A stretch of DNA of 64,000 bases from Roseococcus sp. (GTDB lineage: Bacteria; Pseudomonadota; Alphaproteobacteria; Acetobacterales; Acetobacteraceae): NCBI GenBank assembly GCA_026414745.1, contig JAOAIK010000019.1, forward strand, positions 1-64,000. The letters are read 5' to 3'. The notes under the pieces were generated by a model that saw nothing but the letters and a program-made list of their open reading frames with translations, did no database searches and was not told the origin of the DNA. A program made the position numbers and the translations under genes. Position 1 is the first letter of the stretch. Every line of letters begins with the position of its first letter. Below are positions 50,035-60,032 of this stretch, piece by piece.

Positions 50035-51096
50035 ATGAACCGGGAGGCGCTGTTCCGCCTCGCCCGCACCGAGGGCGTCGGCCCCGCCCTGCACCGCCGT
50101 CTGCTGGCGCGGCACGGCAGCCCCGAGGCGGCGGTGGACGCCCTCGGCACGCGCGCCTTCCCGCGCGACGCCGCCCGGCGCGAGATGGAGGCGCTGGCGC
50201 GGCGCGGTGCGCATCTCCTCTTCCTCGGGCATCCCCCCTACCCGCCCCTGCTCGCGCTGACCGAGGACGCGCCGCTGCTGCTCGCGGCCGAGGGCGATCT
50301 CGCCGCGCTCGAGGGAGCGGCGGTGGCGCTGGTGGGGGCGCGCAACGCCTCGGCCCTGGGCCGGCGCTTCGCCGAGGATCTGGCCGATGCGCTGGCCGTG
50401 CGCGGCGTGGTGGTGGTCTCGGGCCTGGCGCGCGGCATCGACGCGGCCGCGCATGAGGGGGCGCTGCGGTCCGGCCGGACCATCGCGGTCATCGCCGGCG
50501 GTCTCGACCGGCCCTATCCGCCCGAGAACAGCGCGCTGCAGGCGCGAATCGCCGCCGAGGGGGGGCTCGTGCTCTCCGAGGCGCCGCTCGGCACCGCGCC
50601 CTTCGCGCGCCATTTCCCCCGCCGGAACCGCATCGTGGCCGGGCTCTCGCTCGGCGTGGTGGTGGTGGAGGCGGGGCTGCAGTCGGGCACCCTCATCACC
50701 GCCCGGCTGGCGGCCGAGGCGGGGCGGGAACTCTTCGCCGTGCCCGGCCATCCGCTCGACCCCCGCGCGCGCGGCGGCAATGACCTGATCAAGCGCGGCG
50801 CGCACCTGGTCGAGACCGCGGAGGACGTGCTCGAGCATCTGCCGGCAGCGCCGGCCCCCGCGCCGCTGCTGCGCCTCTCCGCCCTGCCCGAGCCGCCGGA
50901 GACGATCCAGGAGACCCCCGCCGCCCCCGGCCTCGCGGCGCAAGTGCTTGAATCCATGGCAGGCGCGCCGATCTCGGTTGACGAGCTCGGCCGCCGCTGC
51001 CAGCTATCGCGTTCGCAGCTCGCCGCGGCCCTGCTTGAACTGGAGCTCGAAGGCCGCATCCAGACCCTGCCCGGGAACCGGGTGGCCCCGCTCTGA
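50035..51096 (+). CDS. dprA: DNA-processing protein DprA
   Basis: 353 residues. An N-terminal helix-hairpin segment is followed by the Rossmann-like core with VALVGARNASALGRRFAEDLADAL, VVSGLARGIDAAAHEGAL, ALQARIAAEGGLVLSEAPLG, FPRRNRIVAGLSLGVVVVEAG. A C-terminal winged helix (~290-350, ISVDELGRRCQLSRSQLAAALLELELEGRI) is present. It loads RecA onto incoming single strands in transformation. No other competence gene is in the window. Confidence 0.95.
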   Translation: MNREALFRLARTEGVGPALHRRLLARHGSPEAAVDALGTRAFPRDAARREMEALARRGAHLLFLGHPPYPPLLALTEDAPLLLAAEGDLAALEGAAVALVGARNASALGRRFAEDLADALAVRGVVVVSGLARGIDAAAHEGALRSGRTIAVIAGGLDRPYPPENSALQARIAAEGGLVLSEAPLGTAPFARHFPRRNRIVAGLSLGVVVVEAGLQSGTLITARLAAEAGRELFAVPGHPLDPRARGGNDLIKRGAHLVETAEDVLEHLPAAPAPAPLLRLSALPEPPETIQETPAAPGLAAQVLESMAGAPISVDELGRRCQLSRSQLAAALLELELEGRIQTLPGNRVAPL

Positions 51097-51120
51097 GGGG
51101 GCCCTGCAAGGACATCGCTC

Positions 51121-53907
51121 GTGCCCGACGTCGTCGTCGTCGAAAGCCCCGCCAAAGCCCGCACCATCGAGAAATACCTCGGCCCCGGCTTCAAGGTGCT
51201 GGCGAGCCTCGGCCATGTCCGCGACCTCCCCGCGAAGGACGGCTCCGTCCGTCCGGAGGAGGATTTCGCCATGGACTGGGAGGCGGACGCGCGCGGCCAG
51301 AAGCAGGTGAAGGCCATCGCGCAGGCGCTGCGCGGCGCGCGCCACCTCTTCCTCGCCACCGACCCGGACCGCGAGGGCGAGGCCATCTCCTGGCACGTGC
51401 AGGAGATGCTCGCCGGGCTCGGCGCGCTCAAGGGCGTGGACGTGCGGCGCATCACCTTCAACGAGATCACGCGCCGCGCGGTGCAGCAGGCGCTTGCCCA
51501 GCCGCGCGGCCTCGATACGCCGCTGATCGAGGCCTATCTCGCCCGGCGCGCCCTCGACTATCTCGTGGGCTTCACCCTCTCGCCCGTGCTCTGGCGCAAA
51601 CTGCCCGGCGCGAAATCGGCGGGGCGCGTGCAGAGCGTGGCGCTGCGCCTCATCTGCGAGCGCGAGGCGGAGATCGAGGCCTTCGTCCCGCGCGAGTACT
51701 GGACCATCGAGGCGCGCATGGCGACCGCCTCGGGCGCCCCCTTCAGCGCGCGGCTCACCCATCTCGACGGCCGGAAGCTCGAGCAGTTCGACCTGCCCGA
51801 CGAGGCCGCCGCGCTGCGCGCCAAGGCCGCGGTCGAGGCCGCCGAATGGTCCGTGGGCGCGGTCGAGCGCAAGCGCGTCAAGCGCCACCCGCCGCCCCCC
51901 TTCCAGACCTCCACGCTGCAGCAGGAGGCCTCGCGCAAGCTCGGCATGGGCGCGCAGATGACCATGCGCACCGCCCAGCAGCTCTACGAGGGGGTGGACA
52001 TCGGCGGCGAGACCGTCGGCCTCATCACCTACATGCGCACCGACGGCGTGCAGATGGCGCGCGAGGCCGTCCAGGCGCTGCGCGGCCACATCCGCCGCAG
52101 CTTCGGCGAGGACTACCTCCCCGCCGCGCCGCGCGAATACAGCTCCCGCGCCAAGAACGCGCAGGAGGCGCACGAGGCGATCCGCCCGACCGATGTCGCG
52201 CGCACGCCCGATGAGGTGGCCCCCTTCCTCAGCGAGCCGCAGCGCAGGCTCTACGAGCTGATCTGGAAGCGGGCCGTCGCCTCGCAGATGCAGTCGGCCG
52301 AGCTCGACCAGACCACCGTGGAGCTCGTGGAGAAGAGCGGGAAGACGAGGCTGCGCGCCACCGGCAGCGTCATCGCCTTCGACGGGTTCCTGCGCCTCTA
52401 CCGCGAGGATGTGGACGACGCGGCGCAGGACGAGGACGAGACGCGCATTCTTCCCCCCATGCGCGAGGGGGAACCGGTGCGCCGCCAGGAGGTGACGGCC
52501 AGCCGGCACTTCACCCAGCCGCCGCCGCGCTATTCGGAGGCGAGCCTCGTGAAGAGGCTGGAGGAGCTCGGCATCGGGCGGCCCTCGACCTATGCCTCCA
52601 TCCTGCAGGTGCTGCAGGACCGGAACTACGTGCGCCTCGAGAAGCGCCGCTTCATTCCCGAGGACCGCGGGCGGCTGGTCACCGCCTTCCTGGTCGCCTT
52701 CTTCGAGCGCTACGTGGATACGGGCTTCACCGCCGCGCTCGAGGAACAGCTCGACGACATCTCGGGCGGCAGGGCCGACTGGCGGGCGGGGATGCGCGCC
52801 TTCTGGCGCGACTTCCGCGCCGCGGTGGACGCCACGGCCGATCTCAAGATGAGCGACGTGATCGACCGGCTCGACGAGGAGCTGGGCCCGCATTTCTTCC
52901 CCCCGCGCGCCGACGGGGGCGATCCGCGCGCCTGCCCCTCCTGCGCGGGCGGGCGGCTCGGGCTGCGGCTCGGCCGCACCGGGGCCTTCATCGGCTGCTC
53001 CAACTATCCCGACTGCCGCTACACCCGCCCCCTCGCGGTGGCGGGCAGCGAGGGCGAGGGCGCGACGCTGGCCGAAGGGGTGCGGCTGCTCGGCCATGAC
53101 CCGGCCACGGGCGACCCGGTCACCCTCCGGCGCGGTCCCTACGGCATCTATGCCCAGCTCGGCGAGCCCGGCACCGACGAGAAGGGCAAGCCGACAAAGC
53201 CGCGGCGCGCGAGCCTGGCGCGGGGGATGGATCCCGAGACGATCACGCTCGAGCAGGCACTGGCGCTGCTCTCCATGCCACGCGTCGTGGGGCTGCACCC
53301 CGAGACGGGGGAGGAGATCACCTGCCACCTCGGCCGCTTCGGCCCCTATCTCAAGATGGGCGCCCTCTCGAAATCCCTGGACCGCGACGACGATCCGCTC
53401 TCCATCGGCCTGAACCGGGCGGTGGCGCTGCTCGCGGAGGCGAAACCGCGCGGCCTCGTGCTGGGCGAGCACCCGGCCGGGGGGGTGGTGGAGGTGCGGC
53501 GCGGCCGCTTCGGCCCCTTCCTGCTGCACGGCACGCGCGTGGCCAACCTGCCGCGCGGCACGGAGATGACGGCGGTGACGCTCGCCGAGGCGGTGGCGCT
53601 GCTCGCAGAGAAGGGGCGGGATCTGCCGCAGAAGGGCCGGGCGGGCGGCAAGGCCTCGGCCGGAGGTCGCGGGGCATCCGCGCGGCGCGCCGCGGCCGCG
53701 GCGCCGGCCGACGCGGCGGCCGCCGAGGCGAAGCCGAAGCGGGCAGCGCCCCGGAAGACGGCGGCGAAGACAGTGACGCCCGGGCGCAAGGCGGCCGCCA
53801 AGGTGGCCACGGCGAAAGCGGCGGCGAAGACCGCACCGGGCACGAAGACGGTCGCGGCCAAGGCGCCCGCCCGCCGCCCTCCCGCCGCCCGGAAGAGCCG
53901 GCGCTGA
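51121..53907 (+). CDS. topA: DNA topoisomerase I
   Basis: 928 residues from GTG 51121. TOPRIM: VVVESPAKARTIEKYLG and LATDPDREGEAI. Active-site tyrosine Y304 in LITYMRTDGVQ. One C4 zinc finger (ACPSCAGGRLGLRLGRTGAFIGCSNYPDC, ~600-630). Several topoisomerase C-terminal repeats (RRGPYGIYAQLG; LGRFGPYLKMG; RRGRFGPFLLHG). A Lys/Ala-rich histone-H1-like tail spans the last ~90 residues. It relaxes negative supercoils. The stop overlaps the rnr start by one base. Confidence 0.98.
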   Translation: MPDVVVVESPAKARTIEKYLGPGFKVLASLGHVRDLPAKDGSVRPEEDFAMDWEADARGQKQVKAIAQALRGARHLFLATDPDREGEAISWHVQEMLAGLGALKGVDVRRITFNEITRRAVQQALAQPRGLDTPLIEAYLARRALDYLVGFTLSPVLWRKLPGAKSAGRVQSVALRLICEREAEIEAFVPREYWTIEARMATASGAPFSARLTHLDGRKLEQFDLPDEAAALRAKAAVEAAEWSVGAVERKRVKRHPPPPFQTSTLQQEASRKLGMGAQMTMRTAQQLYEGVDIGGETVGLITYMRTDGVQMAREAVQALRGHIRRSFGEDYLPAAPREYSSRAKNAQEAHEAIRPTDVARTPDEVAPFLSEPQRRLYELIWKRAVASQMQSAELDQTTVELVEKSGKTRLRATGSVIAFDGFLRLYREDVDDAAQDEDETRILPPMREGEPVRRQEVTASRHFTQPPPRYSEASLVKRLEELGIGRPSTYASILQVLQDRNYVRLEKRRFIPEDRGRLVTAFLVAFFERYVDTGFTAALEEQLDDISGGRADWRAGMRAFWRDFRAAVDATADLKMSDVIDRLDEELGPHFFPPRADGGDPRACPSCAGGRLGLRLGRTGAFIGCSNYPDCRYTRPLAVAGSEGEGATLAEGVRLLGHDPATGDPVTLRRGPYGIYAQLGEPGTDEKGKPTKPRRASLARGMDPETITLEQALALLSMPRVVGLHPETGEEITCHLGRFGPYLKMGALSKSLDRDDDPLSIGLNRAVALLAEAKPRGLVLGEHPAGGVVEVRRGRFGPFLLHGTRVANLPRGTEMTAVTLAEAVALLAEKGRDLPQKGRAGGKASAGGRGASARRAAAAAPADAAAAEAKPKRAAPRKTAAKTVTPGRKAAAKVATAKAAAKTAPGTKTVAAKAPARRPPAARKSRR

Positions 53908-56198
53908 TGGCCCGGCGCGGCCCCCCGGCCAAGGGCCGCGCCGCGCGCGGCCGAACCGCCGCCGCAGGGCCTGTCGCGGCGCCGCCGCCACCGACCGCCC
54001 GCCGCGGCACCTCGCGGCCGGCGCGCCGCACCGCCGAGGCGCCTGCCCCGCTGCCCTCCAAGGCGGAGATCCGCGCCTTCCTGGCACGCGTCCAGGGTCG
54101 GGTGGGCAAGACGGACATCGCCCGCCATTTCGGCCTCGCCGCCGACCAGCGCGCGGCGCTGCGCCGGCTCCTGGCCGAGATGAGGCAGGAGGCGAGCGCC
54201 GCCCCCGCCGGCAAGCGCGGCGTCCAGGGAACCGGCACCGCGGGGGGGCGGCTTGCCGACACCGCCGTGGTCGAGGTGGTCGGCACCGACCCCGATGGCG
54301 ACCCCATCGCGCGGCCGATGGGTTGGGAGGGGCCGAGCCGGCCGGTGATCCACATGCAGCCCGAGCGGCGTGGCCAGACGGCGCTCGCGCCCGGCGAGCG
54401 GGTTCTGGCGCGCCTCAAGCACCTCGGCGGGGATCGCTACGAGGGCCGCACGCTGAAGCGCCTCGGCAGGCCGCAGGAGCGGGCGCGCATCCTCGGGGTC
54501 TTCCAGGACGGGCGCATCGTGCCGACCGATCGGCGCCAGAAGGCCGAATGGACGGTGCCCAAGGGCGAGGAGGGGGGCGCGCATGGCGGCGAGATCGTGC
54601 TGGCGGAGGCCCTCCCCTCCTCGGGCTTCGGGCTGCGGCCGGCGCGCATCGTCGAGCGCCTGGGCAGGCTGGGCGAGCCGCGCTCGGTATCGCTGATCTG
54701 CATCCACGCCCACGGCATCCCGGATCTCTTCACGGCAGAGGCCGAGCGCGAGGCGGAGCGCGCCCGCGCCGTGCCGCGCGGCGCCCGCATTGACCTCAGG
54801 TCCATCCCGCTCGTCACCATCGACGGCGAGGACGCGCGCGACTTCGACGACGCGGTCTTCGCCGAGCCCGATGGGGCGGGCTGGCGCGTCCTCGTCGCCA
54901 TCGCCGATGTCGCGCACTATGTCCGTCCGGGCTCCGCGCTGGACCGCGAGGCCTGGACGCGCGGCAACAGCGTCTATTTCCCCGACCGGGTGGTGCCCAT
55001 GCTGCCCGAGCCGCTCTCGAACGGCTGGTGCAGCCTCAAGCCCGGGGAGGAGCGGGGCTGCCTCTTCGTCGAGATGCACATCGACGCGAAGGGCCGCAAG
55101 ACCGGGCACCGCTTCGGGCGCGGCCTCATGCGCTCGGCGGCGCGGCTGACCTACGAGCAGGTCCAGACGCATGCCGAGGCCGGCACCGACCCCGAGGGCC
55201 TCCCCCCGGGCCATGTCGCGCGCCTCTACGGCGCGTTCCGGGCGCTGCTCGCGGCGCGCGAGGCGCGCGGCACGCTCGATCTCGACCTGCCCGAACGCCG
55301 CGTCCTGCTCGATCCGCGCGGCCGCGTGACCGCCGTGCTCCCCCGCGCGCGGCTGGACAGCCACCGGCTGATCGAGGAGTTCATGGTGGCCGCCAATGTC
55401 TGCGCCGCCGAGGAGCTGGAGCGGCTCGGCCAGCCCTGCATGTATCGCGTGCATGCCCCGCCCTCGGAGGAGAAGCTGCGCGCGCTGCGCGAGTTCCTGG
55501 GCACGCTCGGCCTCTCCCTCGCCGATGCCGGGGCCCTGCGCCCCGCCCATTTCGCGCGGCTGCTCGAGGCGGTGCGCGACCGGCCGGAGGCGCGCATGGT
55601 CCACGAGACGGTGCTGCGCAGCCAGTCCCAGGCGGCCTATGCGCCGGACAACATCGGGCATTTCGGGCTCGCCCTGCCGCGCTATGCGCATTTCACCTCG
55701 CCGATCCGTCGCTATGCGGACCTGCTCGTGCACCGCGCGCTCATCCGCGGCCTCCGGCTCGGCGAGGACGGGATCACCGAAGCCGAGGCGGCGCGCTTCC
55801 CGGATACCGCCGAGCACATCACCGCGACCGAGCGCCGCGCCGCGGCTGCCGAGCGCGACGCGGTGGACCGCTACCTCGCCGCCTATCTCGCCGAACGGGT
55901 GGGAGCGGTCTTCCCCGCCCGCCTTTCGGGCATCCACCCTTTCGGCCTGTTCGTCACGCTGGAGGAGACGGGCGCCTCGGGCTTCGTGCCCATGAAGGCG
56001 CTGCCGCAGGATTTCTGGATGGTGGAGGAAGGCAACCGCCGCCTCATCGGCCGCCGGACCCGCCAGGTGCTGAGCCTGGGCCAGGCGGTGGAGGCCCGCC
56101 TTGTCGAAGCCAGCGGCCAGACGGGCTCGCTTCTCTTCGAGCTGATGCTCGGCGCGGGGCCGGCGCCGCTGCGCCGCCGTCGCGGGCGCAAGGCTTGA
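53907..56198 (+). CDS. rnr: Ribonuclease R
   Basis: 763 residues. An Ala/Arg/Pro-rich basic N-terminus (~1-50) precedes cold-shock domains (~100-240, including APGERVLARLKHLGGDRYEGRTLKRLGR). The RNB catalytic domain has TIDGEDARDFDDAVF (catalytic Asp cluster, ~305-320) and TSPIRRYADLLVHRALI. A C-terminal S1 domain is FPARLSGIHPFGLFVTLEETGASGFVPM. It is a 3'-5' exoribonuclease able to unwind structured RNA. Confidence 0.97.
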   Translation: MARRGPPAKGRAARGRTAAAGPVAAPPPPTARRGTSRPARRTAEAPAPLPSKAEIRAFLARVQGRVGKTDIARHFGLAADQRAALRRLLAEMRQEASAAPAGKRGVQGTGTAGGRLADTAVVEVVGTDPDGDPIARPMGWEGPSRPVIHMQPERRGQTALAPGERVLARLKHLGGDRYEGRTLKRLGRPQERARILGVFQDGRIVPTDRRQKAEWTVPKGEEGGAHGGEIVLAEALPSSGFGLRPARIVERLGRLGEPRSVSLICIHAHGIPDLFTAEAEREAERARAVPRGARIDLRSIPLVTIDGEDARDFDDAVFAEPDGAGWRVLVAIADVAHYVRPGSALDREAWTRGNSVYFPDRVVPMLPEPLSNGWCSLKPGEERGCLFVEMHIDAKGRKTGHRFGRGLMRSAARLTYEQVQTHAEAGTDPEGLPPGHVARLYGAFRALLAAREARGTLDLDLPERRVLLDPRGRVTAVLPRARLDSHRLIEEFMVAANVCAAEELERLGQPCMYRVHAPPSEEKLRALREFLGTLGLSLADAGALRPAHFARLLEAVRDRPEARMVHETVLRSQSQAAYAPDNIGHFGLALPRYAHFTSPIRRYADLLVHRALIRGLRLGEDGITEAEAARFPDTAEHITATERRAAAAERDAVDRYLAAYLAERVGAVFPARLSGIHPFGLFVTLEETGASGFVPMKALPQDFWMVEEGNRRLIGRRTRQVLSLGQAVEARLVEASGQTGSLLFELMLGAGPAPLRRRRGRKA

Positions 56199-56262
56199 CC
56201 CGCGGCCCGGCCCTGCCCGATAAGCGCCCCTCTCCCCGATCCGATTTCAGGCGGCAGCAGAC

Positions 56263-56430
56263 ATGGCCAAGGCCAATACCATCCTCATCAAGCTCGTCAG
56301 CACGGCCGACACCGGCTACTTCTACGTGACGAAGAAGAACACGCGCACGGCGACGGGCAAGCTCGAACTCAAGAAGTACGACCCCGTGGTGCGCAAGCAC
56401 GTCGTCTTCCGCGAAGGCAAGATCAAGTAG
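56263..56430 (+). CDS. rpmG: 50S ribosomal protein L33
   Basis: 55 residues: [26 protein letters not shown], then the [21 protein letters not shown] core. It is the Cys-less form without a zinc ribbon, as in most alphaproteobacteria. Its end overlaps the convergent pleD by 8 nt. Confidence 0.98.
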   Translation: MAKANTILIKLVSTADTGYFYVTKKNTRTATGKLELKKYDPVVRKHVVFREGKIK

Positions 56431-57820
56431 CCTCCCGGCCCGGGCGCTCTTCCGGGATCGCTCGGTCCAGCTCCTCCTGCGTCGCCAGATGGGCGCGGTT
56501 GCGCCCCTCGTTCTTGGCGCGGTAGAGCGCCGCGTCGGCCGCGCCGATCAGCCGGTCGGCCGAGCTCCCCGCCGGGCCGACCCCGACGCCGATGCTGATG
56601 GTGATGGGCAGCGGGCCCGCCTCGGTCGTCACGGGTTTCGCGGCCACCGTGGTGCGCAGCCGTTCGGCCACACGCATCGCTTCCGCCGCCTCGGTGCCGG
56701 CCAGCACGGCGAGGAACTCCTCGCCGCCATAGCGGGCGACGACGTCCGCGGCGCGCAGCTGTTCGCGCAGCCGTTCCGCCACCTCGCGCAGCGCGGCATC
56801 GCCTGTGTTATGGCCGTAGGTGTCGTTGATCGACTTGAACCTGTCGATGTCGATGATCAGCACCGCCGCCATTTCCGTGCGCAGCAGGCTGTCCAGATGG
56901 CGCCGCACATAGCGGCGGTTGCGCAAGCCGGTGAGCTGGTCCGTCACCGCCATCTCGAGCGACCGGTCGAGATCGGCGCGCAGACGGTCCTGGTAGCGCT
57001 TGCGGCGCACCTGGTTGCGCGTGCGCGCGCGCAGCTCATTGGCGTCGAGCGGCCGCAAGCAGTGGTCGTTGGCGCCGAGGTCGAAGCCGCGGAGCAGCTC
57101 CTCCTTCTGGGCGGGATCGGCGAGCAGGATCAGGGGCAGATCGCGCGTCGCGGTCTGTGCCCGCAGGCGGGAGGCGAGCCGCAGCACCTCGCCCGGATCC
57201 GGTCCCATGGCGAGGAGGGCGACATCGACATCGCCCTGGGAGAGGCGGCGCAGGGCCTCATCGGGGCTTCCGACCACGTAGACCAGGAAGCCGTCCGCCA
57301 GCAGGGCTTCGCGCACCCGCGCCGCTTCCGCCGCGTCCACCCCCAGCACCAGGGCGCGGGCCCCCTCGACCGAGGGCGTCGGCTCCGCGCCGCCGCCGAT
57401 GCCGAGCTCCCGCGCCGTCTCGGTGCGCAGTCGCCAGGCGTCATGCACCTGCTTCATCCTGAGCAGGGCGCGCAGCCGCGCGAAGAGGGTGGCGTTGTCC
57501 ACCGGCTTGGAGAGGAAGTCGTCCGCGCCGGCCTCGAGGCCACGCACGCGCTCCACGGTGTCGGTCAGCGCCGTGACCATGACGACCGGAATGTGATGCG
57601 TCCGCGGGTCGGCCTTGAGGGCCCGGCAGACCTCGTAGCCGTCCATTCCGGGCATCATGACATCCAGAAGAATGATATCTGGCAATTGCGTGAAAGCGAT
57701 CTGCAGCGCCTCCGGCCCGCTGGAGGCGAGCAGCACTTCGTAATACTCGGCCAAGAGCTTGGCCTCGAGCAGGCGGAGGTTGGTGGCGATGTCGTCCACC
57801 GCAAGGATGCGTGCCGTCAT
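56423..57820 (-). CDS. pleD: PleD-type diguanylate cyclase response regulator
   Basis: 465 residues. Receiver 1 (~1-120) has the acidic pair DD10, phosphoacceptor Asp in [19 protein letters not shown] and KPVD. Receiver 2 (~150-270) is degenerate: the phospho-Asp site reads [17 protein letters not shown] domain (~295-455): [18 protein letters not shown], allosteric I-site RAAD followed by GGEEF. It synthesises cyclic-di-GMP upon phosphorylation, and the I-site allows product inhibition. PleD controls flagellum ejection and stalk formation in Caulobacter; here it would link c-di-GMP to motility or surface life. Confidence 0.95.
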   Translation of the reverse strand: MTARILAVDDIATNLRLLEAKLLAEYYEVLLASSGPEALQIAFTQLPDIILLDVMMPGMDGYEVCRALKADPRTHHIPVVMVTALTDTVERVRGLEAGADDFLSKPVDNATLFARLRALLRMKQVHDAWRLRTETARELGIGGGAEPTPSVEGARALVLGVDAAEAARVREALLADGFLVYVVGSPDEALRRLSQGDVDVALLAMGPDPGEVLRLASRLRAQTATRDLPLILLADPAQKEELLRGFDLGANDHCLRPLDANELRARTRNQVRRKRYQDRLRADLDRSLEMAVTDQLTGLRNRRYVRRHLDSLLRTEMAAVLIIDIDRFKSINDTYGHNTGDAALREVAERLREQLRAADVVARYGGEEFLAVLAGTEAAEAMRVAERLRTTVAAKPVTTEAGPLPITISIGVGVGPAGSSADRLIGAADAALYRAKNEGRNRAHLATQEELDRAIPEERPGREAT

Positions 57821-57879
57821 GCGCCGGACCCCTCCCTCCCCCGCGCCGGAGCCTCGCGCGACCGCAACAGGAGTGCCCC

Positions 57880-58476
57880 GTGTCCGACATCACCTTCAGC
57901 AAGCCGGCTGAGACGGCCAACAGCGCGCTCTTCTTCCGCCGCTGGCTGCGCAACCCGCTGCAGATGGGCTCGATCATCCCCTCCTCGCCGGCGCTGTGCC
58001 GGCGCATCGCGGCGGCCGTCCAGCGGGCCCCGGAGGAGCACGTCCTCGAGCTCGGCGCCGGCACGGGCGTGGTCTCGACCGCGCTGCTGGCCGCGGGGGT
58101 GCCCGCCCACAAGCTGACCGTGGTGGAGATCGTCCCCGCGATGGCGGAGGTGCTGCGCGAGGCGCTGCCCGGGGTGAACGTGATCTGCGGCGATGCCTTC
58201 GATCTCAAGACCGTCCTGCCCGATCATCTGCGCGGCTGCATCGGGACGGTGATCTGCGGCATCCCGCTCGTCCTGCTGCCGCTGGAGCGCCAGAGGGCCT
58301 TCGTGGAGACGGTGGAGGCCGTGGCGCCGGGCAAGGGGTTCCTGCTCTATACTTATTGCATCACCTCGCCCCTGCCCTACGCGAAACTCGGCCTCGCGGC
58401 GAAGCGGCTGGCCTGGACGCCGCTCAACTTCCCGCCGGCGAGCGTGTGGCGCTACACGCCCCGCACCGGGCGCTGA
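57880..58476 (+). CDS. pmtA: PmtA-type phospholipid N-methyltransferase
   Basis: 198 residues from GTG 57880 (AGGAG 7 nt upstream). N-terminal amphipathic region ALFFRRWLRNPLQMGSIIPSSPALCRRIA, then SAM motif VLELGAGTGVVSTALL, and PLVLLPLERQRAF, LLYTYCITSPLP. These match the Rhodobacter/Agrobacterium PmtA group that methylates phosphatidylethanolamine towards phosphatidylcholine. Ubiquinone-type MT is less likely. Divergent from pleD. Confidence 0.82.
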   Translation: MSDITFSKPAETANSALFFRRWLRNPLQMGSIIPSSPALCRRIAAAVQRAPEEHVLELGAGTGVVSTALLAAGVPAHKLTVVEIVPAMAEVLREALPGVNVICGDAFDLKTVLPDHLRGCIGTVICGIPLVLLPLERQRAFVETVEAVAPGKGFLLYTYCITSPLPYAKLGLAAKRLAWTPLNFPPASVWRYTPRTGR

Positions 58477-58573
58477 CCGGCCAACGACGCTCGCTCCCCC
58501 TCTGCCTCCGAAGCCGGTCCCTGCCCATTGTCTCATGGCGAGGCGATAGCACGGCCGAGAACCTGAAGGGAGT

Positions 58574-58598
58574 CGGGGCGCGCCGGCCGCACGCCCCG
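58574..58598. terminator. Candidate bidirectional terminator between pmtA and the VOC gene
   Basis: CGGGGCG (58574-58580) pairs with CGCCCCG (58592-58598); an alternative stem GGCCGCA/TGCGGCC (loop 9) overlaps it. It sits between convergent stops. No U-run. Confidence 0.35.
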
Positions 58599-58619
58599 GC
58601 TGCGGCCGATCTTGACGGT

Positions 58620-59258
58620 TCAACCCGAGGTCAGGGTCACCTCCGCCCCATCGGGGCCCCGCAGCCGGGCGAGCAGCCGGGGATGGGCGCCGCGCTTCAC
58701 CACCAGCGCCTCGCCAAGGCCACGCTCGGCGAGAGCGGCCTTGACGGCCTCCGCCTCGGGATGCTCGGCCTGCAGCTCGACGAGGCGGAAGTGACTGTCG
58801 CGCAGGCGCCTGCCCGCGCGCTCGCCCTTCCACTCGATCATCGGCGGGATGAGGTTGTCGAGGTCCTGGCGCTGCGGCGGCAGGGCGATGCGCCAGTGCA
58901 GGTCGCCCCGGCGCATCTCGCGCACCTCGCCCCCACGCGGGCCGAGCCGCGCCATGAGCGCGTCCATGGCCGTGGTCCGCGCGACCCAGGCGAGCAGCCG
59001 CGGCTCCGCCTCCAGCATGGTCTTCACCCCGGGGTCGTCCAGGTCGAAGAGGCGCGGATGGGGCGGCTCGGGCTGGGAGGGATCGACCGCGATGATCTCG
59101 AGATAGCAGTCCGGCCCGAGGCCGAGCAGCATGTTGTGCGTGCCCGCCCCCTCGTGCCGCCCGCCGGGCTGCGGCTTCACGCCGAGGTGCTGCTCGACGA
59201 AGGCCGCGCCCTCCTCCAGCGTGCGGGCGCCGAGCACGATGTGATCGATCTCGGCCAT
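58620..59258 (-). CDS. VOC superfamily (glyoxalase-like) protein
   Basis: 212 residues. IDHIVLGARTLEEGAAFVEQHLGVKP with the first His, ML LGLGPDCYLEIIAVDP with the conserved Glu, and a second beta-alpha repeat (SHFRLVELQAEHPEAEAVKAAL). This is the Glyoxalase_3-like architecture with vicinal oxygen chelate metal site. Substrate unknown. It is 2 nt after the GST and probably co-transcribed, which suggests detoxification. Confidence 0.82.
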   Translation of the reverse strand: MAEIDHIVLGARTLEEGAAFVEQHLGVKPQPGGRHEGAGTHNMLLGLGPDCYLEIIAVDPSQPEPPHPRLFDLDDPGVKTMLEAEPRLLAWVARTTAMDALMARLGPRGGEVREMRRGDLHWRIALPPQRQDLDNLIPPMIEWKGERAGRRLRDSHFRLVELQAEHPEAEAVKAALAERGLGEALVVKRGAHPRLLARLRGPDGAEVTLTSG

Positions 59259-59260
59259 GG

Positions 59261-59968
59261 TCAGCGGGCCTTGAACTGCGTGGCGCCGAACATGTTGTCG
59301 CGTTCCTCCTCGGTCAGCGGTCCCTGGCGCTGGCGATCGGCCAGCACCGCCACCCCCCGCTGCACGGCAGGGCGGGCGGCGATGGCATCGTGCCAGCGTT
59401 TCACAGCCGGGAAATGCGCGAGATCAATGCCCCTGCGGTCGGGGTTCCGGATCCAGGGGAAGGTCGCGATGTCGGCGATGCTGTAGTCGGGCCCCGCGAG
59501 GTAGGGGCTCTGCGCGAGCCGCTTCTCCAGCACCCGGTGCAGGCGCTGCACCTCGTTGGCGTAGCGGGTGATGGCGTAGCTGAGCTTCTCGGGCGCGTAG
59601 AGGGCGAAGTGGTTGTACTGGCCGAACATCGGTCCCACCCCGCCCATCTGGAACATGAGCCATTGCAGGCAGCGGTGGCGCGCCTCGCCCGAAGCGGGCA
59701 GCAGCGGAGAGCCGGTCTTCTCGCAGAGGTAGATGAGGATCGCCCCGCTCTCGAACAGCGCGAAGGGGCGGCCCTCCGGCCCCTCGGGATCCTCGATGGC
59801 GGGAATGCGATGATTGGGCGTGATGGCCAGGAACTCGGGGCGGAACTGCTCGCCCGCGGCGATGTTCACCGGCACGACCTCGTAGGGAAGACCGAGCTCC
59901 TCGAGCAGGATGTGGACCTTGTGCCCGTTGGGAGTGGGCCAGGTGTGGAGCCGGATGGCTGCGGACAT
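59261..59968 (-). CDS. Glutathione S-transferase, Nu/YfcG-like
   Basis: 235 residues. Thioredoxin-like N-terminal domain with WPTPNGHKVHILLEELGLPYE (active-site Asn/Thr region TPNG typical of Nu-class), NHRIPAIEDPEG and FESGAILIYLCEK (Glu-Ser glutathione site). All-helical C-terminal domain with the N-capping box YSIADIATFPW. Nu-class members act as disulfide-bond oxidoreductases with glutathione. Confidence 0.9.
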   Translation of the reverse strand: MSAAIRLHTWPTPNGHKVHILLEELGLPYEVVPVNIAAGEQFRPEFLAITPNHRIPAIEDPEGPEGRPFALFESGAILIYLCEKTGSPLLPASGEARHRCLQWLMFQMGGVGPMFGQYNHFALYAPEKLSYAITRYANEVQRLHRVLEKRLAQSPYLAGPDYSIADIATFPWIRNPDRRGIDLAHFPAVKRWHDAIAARPAVQRGVAVLADRQRQGPLTEEERDNMFGATQFKAR

Positions 59969-60032
59969 GCGCTTCCTCGATCTTGCGCCCCTGACGATGC
60001 CGCCCCCGGCGCGCCGCGTCCAGGCCGGCGCC

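Noticed and set aside
51004-54087. A 1027-codon leftward open frame antisense to topA
   Set aside because: topA is unambiguous on the other strand; the antisense product is compositionally biased.
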